64,000 nt of DNA, from assembly GCA_035516035.1 (NCBI GenBank), contig DATJAS010000059.1, forward strand, positions 12,846 through 76,845. Direction: 5' to 3'. The position numbers and the translations under genes are program-made. Below are positions 50,996-58,555 of the stretch, one piece after another; the stretch's first letter is position 1; each line of letters begins with the position of its first letter. The stretch comes from Fen-1273 sp035516035. GTDB taxonomy: Bacteria > Bacteroidota > Ignavibacteria > UBA10030 > UBA6906. The notes under the pieces were generated by a model. That model did not search any database. It was not told where the DNA came from and saw only the letters and a program-made list of their open reading frames with translations.

Positions 50996-52798
50996 GTGAG
51001 ACAGGCGGTGTTCTGTGCCTCTGTGTGTCTCATCCTGACGCTCTTCGCCATGACCGCTGACTCTGATGTGCGTATCCGGTACGGGCTCTCGATGCCGCGT
51101 CCGGCGACGCACCTCCTCGAGGTGACCGTGACGTTCAGCGGGCTTCCCTCGTCGGCACGGGAGCTTCTTCTGCAGCTTCCCGTCTGGCGCCCGGGGAGGT
51201 ACCTGGTGCTCGACTTCGCGGGGGGCGTGACCAGGTTCGCCGCCACAAGTGCGGCTGGGGAGGCGCTCCCCTGGCACAAGGCGGACAAATCTTCGTGGCT
51301 CATCCAGACAGGAGGCGCCCCCCTGGTTCGGGCCTCCTACGAAGTCTACGCCGACGAGTTCGACCAGCGGACGAGGGGGCTTGACGACGAGCACGCGTTT
51401 GTCAACGGTGCCGCCGTCTTCATGTACTCCCCCGCCTTCCGCTCGCACGGCGTCGAGCTGGAGGTTGTTCCTCCCGTTGGTTGGCACGTCACGACCGGGA
51501 TGGACTCGACGGGGGTGAACGCGTTTCGCGCCCCGGACTACGACGTTTTCGCCGACTCTCCCCTGGAGATCGGGACGCAGCGGGATTTCGCTTTCGAGGT
51601 GGCGGGCGTGCCGCATGTCCTGAGCATCTTCGGCGGGGGGAACTGGGAACCCGACACGCTCATACGCGACATCCGGAAGATCATCGAGGCCGACCGAGGC
51701 TTCTGGGGGAATCTGCCGTACAGGCGCTACGTGTTCCTGCTCCACTGCACTCCCAACGCGGGGGGAGGGACAGAACACGTGAACTCCACGATCATGGGGA
51801 CGCGGCCCTTCGTGTTCCGTGACCCGGAAAGCTACCGGGGGTTCCTCGGGCTCGTCTCGCACGAGTACTTTCACACGTGGAACGTGAAACAGATCCGTCC
51901 CGCGGCCCTCGCGCACCCGGACTACCAGAAGGAGAACTACACGGGCGAGCTCTGGCTGGCTGAAGGGGGAACGTCCTACTTCGACGGGCTGATCCTCCTG
52001 AAGGCCGGCCTCACCACGCGGGAGAGAATCCTGGAGGGCATTTCCCGCACGGTCTACGAGGACCGCCTCCGCCCCGGGAACGCCGTGCAGTCCGTCGCGC
52101 AGTCCGGCTTCGATGCGTGGATCAAGTACTGGAAAGGGGACAGGGAATCTTTCAACGAAGAATCGGATTACTACGAGAAAGGGGCCGCCGTGAGCATGGT
52201 GCTGGACCTGGAGATCCGCCATGCCACGGGGAACGCCCGCTCGTTCGCCGACGTGATGCGGGACCTCTACGCACGGTTCCCGCGGAGCGGCCCCGGGTAC
52301 ACCAACGCCGATGTCCGGACCGCCGTCGCGCGCGCGGGGGGAGAAGCTCTCGGCGCGGTGTTCGACACGCTCGTGTCCGGTACGGCGCCGATCGCGTGGG
52401 AGCGCGTCCTGGGCTATGCGGGGCTCGAGCTTGTGCCCGCTCCTTCTCCGCCGGCTGTCTGGTCGGGACTTGAGGCCGCCGATGCCGGGGGCCGGGCGCG
52501 CATCACGCGGGTGATCGCCGGCTCTCCCGCCTTCGCCGCGGGACTCGACGCCGGGGACGAGATCGTCGCGCTTGACGGGTTCAGGATCGGCGCATCGGGG
52601 CTCCAGGCCCGGATGAAAGACTTCCGCCCGGGGGAGTCCCTCCGCCTGACGGTATTCCGGGGAGAGCGCCTGAGGGAATTCACGGTGCGTCTCGAAAAGC
52701 CTCCCCTGGTGCTCGAGAGCGTGAAGCCCCGCGATGGCATCACGCCGGAGGAACAACGGGTGCTTGATTCCTGGCTGCCCGCAACAGTTTCGCCATAA
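50996..52798 (+). CDS. M61-family peptidase with PDZ domain
   Basis: A 600-residue exported metallopeptidase of the glycyl-aminopeptidase type. A signal peptide is followed by an N-terminal beta domain, then the catalytic GLVSHEYFHTWNVKQIRP (HExxH, ~297) with LAEGGTSYFDGL supplying the third ligand. A PDZ domain occupies about 480-565 (ARITRVIAGSPAFAAGLDAGDEIVALDG). The GTG start has GGAGG five bases upstream. It acts in the envelope with the amidohydrolase upstream, possibly in peptide turnover. Confidence 0.88.
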   Translation: MRQAVFCASVCLILTLFAMTADSDVRIRYGLSMPRPATHLLEVTVTFSGLPSSARELLLQLPVWRPGRYLVLDFAGGVTRFAATSAAGEALPWHKADKSSWLIQTGGAPLVRASYEVYADEFDQRTRGLDDEHAFVNGAAVFMYSPAFRSHGVELEVVPPVGWHVTTGMDSTGVNAFRAPDYDVFADSPLEIGTQRDFAFEVAGVPHVLSIFGGGNWEPDTLIRDIRKIIEADRGFWGNLPYRRYVFLLHCTPNAGGGTEHVNSTIMGTRPFVFRDPESYRGFLGLVSHEYFHTWNVKQIRPAALAHPDYQKENYTGELWLAEGGTSYFDGLILLKAGLTTRERILEGISRTVYEDRLRPGNAVQSVAQSGFDAWIKYWKGDRESFNEESDYYEKGAAVSMVLDLEIRHATGNARSFADVMRDLYARFPRSGPGYTNADVRTAVARAGGEALGAVFDTLVSGTAPIAWERVLGYAGLELVPAPSPPAVWSGLEAADAGGRARITRVIAGSPAFAAGLDAGDEIVALDGFRIGASGLQARMKDFRPGESLRLTVFRGERLREFTVRLEKPPLVLESVKPRDGITPEEQRVLDSWLPATVSP

Positions 52799-52810
52799 TG
52801 GAGAACACAC

Positions 52811-53158
52811 ATGCTTGAAGATCTGAGTCCAGCCAAAATCCTCATCGTCGTCCTCCTGATCGTCGTCTTCTTCGGCGCGAAGAAGATCCCCGAGATCGCG
52901 CAGGGACTCGGCAAAGGGATACGCGAGTTCAAGAAGGCGACACGCGAGATCTCGGGCGACGATGATTCCTCTGCGCCGGTTGCGGAAGCACCTGCAGGCG
53001 ACACGGCCAACTGCTTCTACTGCAACGCGCGCATTGCGCCCGGTGCAAAGTTCTGCCCCTCCTGCGGGAAATCGCTCGTCGCGCCGACCTGCGCGCGCTG
53101 CAACACGGTCAACGCCCTCGGCAACAAGTTCTGCCGCACATGCGGGGAGAAACTGTAA
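52811..53158 (+). CDS. TatA-like protein fused to a double zinc ribbon
   Basis: A 115-residue protein. The N-terminal ~50 residues are TatA-type: membrane helix SPAKILIVVLLIVVFFGAKK and an amphipathic helix ending GIREFKKATREISG, with the FG hinge. After an acidic linker, two zinc ribbons follow (CFYC ... CPSCG and CARC ... CRTCG). Tat translocase proteins normally lack such ribbons. It follows the M61 peptidase by 12 bases. Whether it acts in Tat export is not shown. Confidence 0.78.
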   Translation: MLEDLSPAKILIVVLLIVVFFGAKKIPEIAQGLGKGIREFKKATREISGDDDSSAPVAEAPAGDTANCFYCNARIAPGAKFCPSCGKSLVAPTCARCNTVNALGNKFCRTCGEKL

Positions 53159-53212
53159 CATTCGTTCTGCGCTTCCTCGCAGTTCGTAGCGATCGCCGGG
53201 GTATCCGTTCCC

Positions 53213-53242
53213 GGACAGATGGCCGGCATCGGCCACCTGTCC
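53213..53242 (+). other. Strong hairpin downstream of the TatA fusion
   Basis: GGACAG-A-TGGCCG pairs with CGGCCA-C-CTGTCC across a 4-base loop. It is 54 bases after the stop and lacks a T-run. The rest of the 250-base spacer shows no gene I can support. Confidence 0.45.
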
Positions 53243-53414
53243 GCGGCCCGGCGATTCCCGCACGATTGTTTTCCTCCCCGGAACTCCTTCCCCTATAAAG
53301 ACACATCGATCGATCCGCCACGAGTCCTGCCGGTGGCATGGATGTTGCGCTCCACTCTTCAATCGACACAGATACGGGACACATACATTCACTTCCAGGA
53401 AGAGGAGCGTGCCG

Positions 53415-53807
53415 ATGTACAGGATCGAGCGGAAGCCGTACGGCTTCAAACTGGTATTCGGCGATGTCATCGATGTCGCCGAGATGAGGGCATGGGTGGA
53501 GGAATCGAAAAAAGCGCTTGCCACGGTGACGGGAAAATTCGGCGTTCTCGTGGACATGAGGACGCTCAAACCGCTGAAGCCGGAGACGCAGGCGGTGATG
53601 GTCGAAGGGCAGAAAGGCTACAAGGAGCGGGGAATGGAGCGCTCTGCCGTCGCGGTTCCGAACGCCGTCATCGCCCTGCAGTTCAAGCGCCTGGCACAGG
53701 AAAGCGGCATCTATCGCTGGGAGCGCTACATCGACGCATCCGCCTCGGCGGAATGGGAGAAAGTGGCCGAGAGATGGGTCGTAGGCGGGAACGACCCGGA
53801 CAAGTAG
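53415..53807 (+). CDS. Unrecognised small protein, possibly STAS-like
   Basis: A 130-residue soluble protein: YRIERKPYGFKLVFGDVID, FGVLVDMRTLKPLKPETQAV and IYRWERYIDASASAEWEKVA. The alternating beta-alpha pattern and the central FGVLVDMRTL resemble a STAS/SpoIIAA-like fold, but I do not recognise the family. AGGAG lies 7 bases before the ATG; a GTG two codons earlier is too close to it. The next gene is a chemoreceptor, which hints at a signalling role. Function unknown. Confidence 0.6.
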   Translation: MYRIERKPYGFKLVFGDVIDVAEMRAWVEESKKALATVTGKFGVLVDMRTLKPLKPETQAVMVEGQKGYKERGMERSAVAVPNAVIALQFKRLAQESGIYRWERYIDASASAEWEKVAERWVVGGNDPDK

Positions 53808-53845
53808 CACCGGAACCCGCCCTCAGAGTTTTTGCGATGCCAGTG

Positions 53846-53860
53846 TCATGGTTTCCATGA
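53846..53860. other. Small hairpin
   Basis: TCATGG-TTT-CCATGA, a perfect 6-bp palindrome in the 219-base spacer before the chemoreceptor gene. Could be part of a transcription end or an operator; nothing else is seen in this spacer. Confidence 0.3.
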
Positions 53861-54026
53861 TGGAGCAGAGTGCGACCCCGGCCGATAACTCCGGCAGGGG
53901 GCGCCCGGCATCATAAATACCGGGAGGGCATTTCCGCAGTTTCAACGATGGCGCACGATGCGATGATCTTCGATATTCAGAGTGACCAATGCTGAACGCA
54001 GCGGCCAATCGGGGAGGGAAGACACG

Positions 54027-55769
54027 ATGAACGTGTTGAACGATCTGAAGATCTCGACAAAGCTGTTCGTGCTTGCCGGCGCCATGCTCCTCGGCGCCGG
54101 CGCCATCGGCTATACGGGCCTGACGGGACTCCGGAGTGTCACGGAGTCCCTGGAGCGGCTCTACCGGCACGACACGGTGCCCACGGGAGACCTGGGGAGG
54201 ATGGCCAAGGACTTCCAGCGCGTCCGCGCAAACCTCGCCTTCCTGCTGATCGCCACGGATCCGGCGGACATCGAACATGACCGGCAGGTGATCGGCAAAC
54301 TGACCTCCGAAATGGACTCTCTCGGCCACTCGTTCGAGTCGACGCTTTCGGCCGGTGAGATCAGCGACGTCTACCGGCGTTATGCGGGTGCGCGCGCCAT
54401 GTTCCTGCCTCTCCAGGAGCGGATCACCGCCCTGGCCCTGGGAGGGCGGAAGGACGAGGCACGTTCCCTCATGCTTGTCGGCGACGCCCGCACCGCGGCG
54501 CACGACATCGAATCGGATCTTGATGCCATGGTGCGGCTCATGAGCGAGGCAGCTCGCGCGAACACCGAAGCAAGCAACGCTTCAGCGGCTTCAGCCGGGT
54601 TCGTCGTCATCGCCGTGCTGGCGGCGGCCCTGGCGGCGGGCGTGGGGCTGAGCATCCTGATTGCCGGCCGGATCGGCAGGTCCCTGAGGTCACTGGTCGC
54701 GGACGCGGAGCGCCTCGCCGGGGGCGACCTGACGGTGACGGTGGTGCAGACATCCCGGGACGAGGTCGGGAAACTCGCGGCGGGGTTCGGCGCCATGGTG
54801 AGTTCCCTCAGGGAGACGATCGTGCAGCTCGTGGAGACGTCCGGCGCGGTTGCGGCGGCGAGCGCCCAGATCTCCGCGAGCACGGAAGAAATGGCCGCAG
54901 GGTCGCAGGAGCAGTCAAGTCAGGCCTCAGAGGTGGCGAGCGCGGTCGAGGAGATGTCGCGGACAGTTGCCGAGAACACACGGCTGGCATCGACAACCGC
55001 GGCAAACGCGAACAGCGGCAAGCAGGCGGCGGAACAGGGGGGGCGTGCCGTGGAGGAGACCGTCGAGGGGATGAACTCGATTGCCGAGACGATCAAGGTG
55101 GTCTCATCGACCGTGAAGGACCTGGGGAATTCCAGCGAGCAGATCGGCGATATCGTCGGGGTCATCGACGACATCGCCGACCAGACCAACCTCCTGGCGC
55201 TCAACGCCGCGATCGAGGCGGCCCGGGCGGGAGAGCAGGGAAGGGGGTTCGCCGTGGTCGCCGATGAAGTGCGCAAGCTCGCCGAGAAAACGACAAAGGC
55301 GACCAGGGAAATCGGGGGGATGATCACCGGCGTCCGTGAGAAGATCGAGTGGGCGGTGGCCGCCGCGGACGAAGGAACCGTGCGGGCGCAGAAGGGGATC
55401 GAGCTGGCCAACCGCGCCGGCGTCGAGCTGCAGACGATCGTCTCGCTGTCGCAGCAGCTGACGGACATGGTATCGCAGATTGCAGCGGCGAGCGAGGAGC
55501 AGGCGAGCGCGAGCGAGCAGATCAGCAAGAATATCGCCGCCATCAGCGCGGTTTCCGCGCAGACGGGGAACGCCACCCAGCAGATCGCACACGCGGCGGG
55601 GGATCTGAACCGGTTGACAGAGCTCTTGCAGGAGCGCGGGCGCCGGTTCAAGGTGGAGGAGGGTAAGGGCGGCGGCCCCGTGGCTGACTCCGGCGTGGCC
55701 TCCCGGGCCCGGGGCGCGGAGCCCGGAACGGTCCGGCGCTTCGAAGAGGTGGGGGTCCCGCTTGCGTGA
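54027..55769 (+). CDS. Methyl-accepting chemotaxis protein
   Basis: A 580-residue transmembrane receptor: helix 1 (KLFVLAGAMLLGAGAIGYTGL), a four-helix-bundle sensor, helix 2 (AGFVVIAVLAAALAAGVGLSILI, ~190), HAMP (RSLRSLVADAERLAGGDLTV) and a signalling domain whose tip is IDDIADQTNLLALNAAIEAARAGEQGRGFAVVADEVRKLAEKTTKATREI (conserved hairpin). The ATG has GGGGAGGG upstream. No CheA, CheW or CheB gene is present in the window, so its kinase partner is elsewhere. Confidence 0.92.
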   Translation: MNVLNDLKISTKLFVLAGAMLLGAGAIGYTGLTGLRSVTESLERLYRHDTVPTGDLGRMAKDFQRVRANLAFLLIATDPADIEHDRQVIGKLTSEMDSLGHSFESTLSAGEISDVYRRYAGARAMFLPLQERITALALGGRKDEARSLMLVGDARTAAHDIESDLDAMVRLMSEAARANTEASNASAASAGFVVIAVLAAALAAGVGLSILIAGRIGRSLRSLVADAERLAGGDLTVTVVQTSRDEVGKLAAGFGAMVSSLRETIVQLVETSGAVAAASAQISASTEEMAAGSQEQSSQASEVASAVEEMSRTVAENTRLASTTAANANSGKQAAEQGGRAVEETVEGMNSIAETIKVVSSTVKDLGNSSEQIGDIVGVIDDIADQTNLLALNAAIEAARAGEQGRGFAVVADEVRKLAEKTTKATREIGGMITGVREKIEWAVAAADEGTVRAQKGIELANRAGVELQTIVSLSQQLTDMVSQIAAASEEQASASEQISKNIAAISAVSAQTGNATQQIAHAAGDLNRLTELLQERGRRFKVEEGKGGGPVADSGVASRARGAEPGTVRRFEEVGVPLA

Positions 55770-56154
55770 CGGCGGCAGAGGGACGGTGTTGCTCGTCGAG
55801 GACGAGCCGATCATCGCGCTCGACCGTGAGCGCAGGCTTCGCAGTTGCGGCTACGGGGTCATCACCGCCCACAGCGGCGAGAGCGCTGTTCGGATTGCGC
55901 TGAAGGAACCCTCGATCGACGTGATCCTGATGGATGTCGATCTCGGGCGCGGGATGGACGGCACGCAGGCGGCTCGGGAGATCCTTGTCAGGCGCCCGCT
56001 TCCGGTCGTGTTCCTGACCTCGCTCACCGAGGATGAGACGCGCTCGCGCGGGGCGGAGATCCAGGGGGCACGGTGGGTCGGCAAGAATGCAGATGATGCG
56101 GCGCTCGTGAATTCGCTGAACGCGGCGCTGATGCACCGCTCGCCGCGCCCCTAG
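55762..56154 (+). CDS. Receiver-domain response regulator linked to the chemoreceptor
   Basis: A 130-residue receiver: VLLVEDEPIIALDRE (acidic pocket), VILMDVDLGRGMDGTQAAREI (phospho-Asp; the GMDGTQAA ending is common in receivers of stress or histidine-kinase relays), FLTSLTEDE (Thr) and VGKNADDAA (Lys). The TTG start lies within the end of the chemoreceptor gene with a purine-rich stretch upstream; GTG at 55786 is an alternative. Its 3' end overlaps hypE by four bases, tail to tail. Confidence 0.85.
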   Translation: MRDGGRGTVLLVEDEPIIALDRERRLRSCGYGVITAHSGESAVRIALKEPSIDVILMDVDLGRGMDGTQAAREILVRRPLPVVFLTSLTEDETRSRGAEIQGARWVGKNADDAALVNSLNAALMHRSPRP

Positions 56155-57218
56155 CAGATCCGGGGAAGCTGCTCCCCCGAGAGCATGTCCACCACGCGTG
56201 TCCCGCCGATCCGGCTCTTCATCACCACCACGCCCGGGTGCTCGGCGACGACCTCGCCGATGACCACGGAGTCTTTCCCGAGCGGGTGCGACCGCATTGC
56301 GTGGAGCACTTTTTCGGCGGAGGCGGGTGCGACGAATGCGAGCAGCTTCCCTTCGTTGGCGACGTAAAGCGGATCGAGCCCCAGTATCTCGCACGCCCCC
56401 CTGACTTCCTCCCCCAGCGGTAGCGCGGACTCATCGAGCAGGATCCCCTGGCGCGACGATTGCGCGATCTCGTTCACCACGCTCGCCACGCCCCCCCGCG
56501 TGGGATCCCTGAGCACGTGGACGTCGCTCCCGGCCTTCAGTATGGCGTCCACCAGGCCGTTCAGCGCCGCGGTGTCGCTCCGGATCTCCGTGTCAAACGC
56601 GAGCCCCTCCCTGACAGACATGATCGCGATGCCGTGGACGGCGATCGGACCGTTCACGATGATCTTGTCCCCCGGCCTTGCGCTCCTGGGATCGATCGTG
56701 ATCCCGTGTCCCACGACCCCGACGCCGGATGTCGTGATGAATATGCCGTCCCCTTTCCCCCTGTCGACGACTTTCGTGTCCCCGGTGACGAGCGCAACGC
56801 CGGCCCTCTGCGCGGCGCCCTGCATCGCGACGACGATCTTCCAGAGATCGTCCATCAAGAGCCCCTCCTCGATGATCAGCGCCGAGGAGAGGTAGAGGGG
56901 GCGCGCCCCGCACATGGCGAGGTCATTCACCGTCCCGTTCACTGCAAGCTCGCCGATGTTCCCGCCGGGAAAGAACAGCGGCCGGATCACGTATGCATCG
57001 GTCGAAAAGGCGAGTCTCTCTCCCCCCGCGCTGAAGACCGCGCCGTCATGCTCGGCCGAAAGCATGTCGTTCGCGAACTGCGGCACGAACATCCGCTGTA
57101 TCAGCTGATGCGTGAGTTTCCCCCCCCCGCCGTGGGCGAGAAGGACGGAGCTGTATTCCGAAATCGGGATCGGGCAGGCGAGTCCCGCAGACAGGTCAAC
57201 CGGCTGCTTGTTGTCCAT
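56151..57218 (-). CDS. hypE: Hydrogenase maturation protein HypE
   Basis: A 355-residue PurM-like enzyme that dehydrates the thiocarboxamide on its own C-terminal cysteine to a thiocyanate for the Fe-CN ligands of [NiFe] hydrogenase. LLAHGGGGKLTHQLI, AFSTDAYVIRPLFFPGG, VLRDPTRGGVASVVNEIA and the C-terminal Cys (PRIC end) are present. It overlaps hypD by 23 bases, and is the last gene of the cluster. Confidence 0.96.
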   Translation of the reverse strand: MDNKQPVDLSAGLACPIPISEYSSVLLAHGGGGKLTHQLIQRMFVPQFANDMLSAEHDGAVFSAGGERLAFSTDAYVIRPLFFPGGNIGELAVNGTVNDLAMCGARPLYLSSALIIEEGLLMDDLWKIVVAMQGAAQRAGVALVTGDTKVVDRGKGDGIFITTSGVGVVGHGITIDPRSARPGDKIIVNGPIAVHGIAIMSVREGLAFDTEIRSDTAALNGLVDAILKAGSDVHVLRDPTRGGVASVVNEIAQSSRQGILLDESALPLGEEVRGACEILGLDPLYVANEGKLLAFVAPASAEKVLHAMRSHPLGKDSVVIGEVVAEHPGVVVMKSRIGGTRVVDMLSGEQLPRIC

Positions 57219-58302
57219 GCATGCTCCCGAAGTGATAGTACGCAGCGCATGCCCCCTCCGACGAGACCATGGGCGCCCCGAGGGGATGCTCGGGCGAGCA
57301 CTTCTTCCCGAACGCCGTGCACTCGTGCGGCTTCTTCAGCCCCTGCAGGATCTGCCCCGCGATGCACAGGGGAGATTCCTGCGCGGTGATCGACTCGACG
57401 TCGAAGATCTTCGCGGCGTCGTGCGCCGCAAACTCGTCACGGATGGCGTAGCCGCTCAGGGGGATTTCGCCGATCCCGCGCCATGTCCTGCCGGAAACGC
57501 GGAAGACCTGCCGGATGAGGTTTTGCGCGGGGATGTTCCCCTCCCGCCGGACGGACCGCGCGTACTGGTTTTCCACGTCGTGCCGCCCCTCCTCCAGCTG
57601 CCGGACGGTCATGTAGATCCCCTGCATGAGGTCGAGCGGCTCGAATCCGGTCACGACCATAGGCACGCGGAACTTCTCCGCGAGCGGGAAGTACTCCTCG
57701 TAGCCCATGACCGTGCAGACGTGACCGGCGGCGAGAAATCCCTCCACCCGGTTTGTCGGTGAGGAGAGGATTGCCTGGATCGCCGGGGGGACGAGGACGT
57801 GCGAGCAGAGGAGCGAGAAATTCTTCAGCCCCTCCTTCTTCGCCTGGAATACCGCCATGGCGTTCGGAGGCGCGGTGGTCTCAAACCCGACGCCGAAGAA
57901 CACGACGTTCCGGCCCGGATTCTCACGCGCGATTTTGAGCGCGTCCAGCGGGGAATAGACCATCCGCACGTCTCCTCCCTCTGCCTTCACACTGAGGAGG
58001 TCCTTCGCAGAACCGGGCACGCGGAGCATGTCCCCGAACGATGTGAAGATGACACCGGGGCGGGAAGCGATCGCGATCGCCCTGTCGATGATCTCCAGCG
58101 GCGTCACGCAGACGGGACACCCGGGCCCGTGCACCAGCTCGAGCCCCGGGGGGAGAAGCGATTCGATCCCGTACTTGACGATCGTGTGCGTCTGGCCGCC
58201 GCAGATCTCCATCAGCGTCCAGGGGTGCCTGGTCACCCCGCCGATCAGCCGGGCGAACTTCTTCGCTCCCTCGCTGTCCCGGTACTCGTCGACGTATTTC
58301 AT
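57196..58302 (-). CDS. hypD: Hydrogenase maturation protein HypD
   Basis: A 368-residue Fe-S protein that, with HypC, builds the Fe(CN)2CO unit. CGGQTHT (~35), GPGCPVCVTP (~60), FGVGFETTAP and the C-terminal Fe-S segment FGKKCSPEHPLG ... SSEGACAAYY are intact. Start MKYVDEYRDSEGAKKF matches the family; the reading frame extends 23 codons upstream across hypC's end and is not used. hypC ends 4 bases before. Confidence 0.96.
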   Translation of the reverse strand: MKYVDEYRDSEGAKKFARLIGGVTRHPWTLMEICGGQTHTIVKYGIESLLPPGLELVHGPGCPVCVTPLEIIDRAIAIASRPGVIFTSFGDMLRVPGSAKDLLSVKAEGGDVRMVYSPLDALKIARENPGRNVVFFGVGFETTAPPNAMAVFQAKKEGLKNFSLLCSHVLVPPAIQAILSSPTNRVEGFLAAGHVCTVMGYEEYFPLAEKFRVPMVVTGFEPLDLMQGIYMTVRQLEEGRHDVENQYARSVRREGNIPAQNLIRQVFRVSGRTWRGIGEIPLSGYAIRDEFAAHDAAKIFDVESITAQESPLCIAGQILQGLKKPHECTAFGKKCSPEHPLGAPMVSSEGACAAYYHFGSMHGQQAAG

Positions 58303-58306
58303 CGTC

Positions 58307-58543
58307 TTACTCCTCTCCCAGCTCCCCCATTTCCTTGAGCATCTCGAGCGTTTCGAGAGCTTCCTTCTCATCGACGGCGCTGAGCGCGAAGCCGACGTGC
58401 ACGATCACGTACTGGCCGACCTGCACCTCCGGAAGCCACTCCAGGCACACGCTTTTCTGGACGCCGGCGAAACTGACGTTCCCCATGACCGGGGAGACCG
58501 AGCGGTCGATCGAGAGCACTTTTCCCGGTATTGCCAGGCACAT
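58307..58543 (-). CDS. hypC: Hydrogenase maturation chaperone HypC
   Basis: A 78-residue protein starting MCLAIPGKV, whose Cys-2 binds iron, followed by QYVIVHVGFALSAVDEKEA. It carries the Fe(CN)2CO group from the HypD complex to the hydrogenase large subunit. Between hypF and hypD. Confidence 0.96.
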   Translation of the reverse strand: MCLAIPGKVLSIDRSVSPVMGNVSFAGVQKSVCLEWLPEVQVGQYVIVHVGFALSAVDEKEALETLEMLKEMGELGEE

Positions 58544-58555
58544 ATATCCCTCCTT

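Noticed and set aside
50165..53569. A 1134-codon open frame on the minus strand across the amidohydrolase, M61 and TatA genes
   Set aside because: It spans several well-supported genes on the other strand, is rich in Arg, His, Gly and Pro without domain-like segments, and follows the usual antisense frame of GC-rich DNA.
53219..53860. A 213-codon plus-strand frame overlapping the small protein at 53415
   Set aside because: It reads through a hairpin and lies in a different phase from the gene with a good ribosome-binding site.
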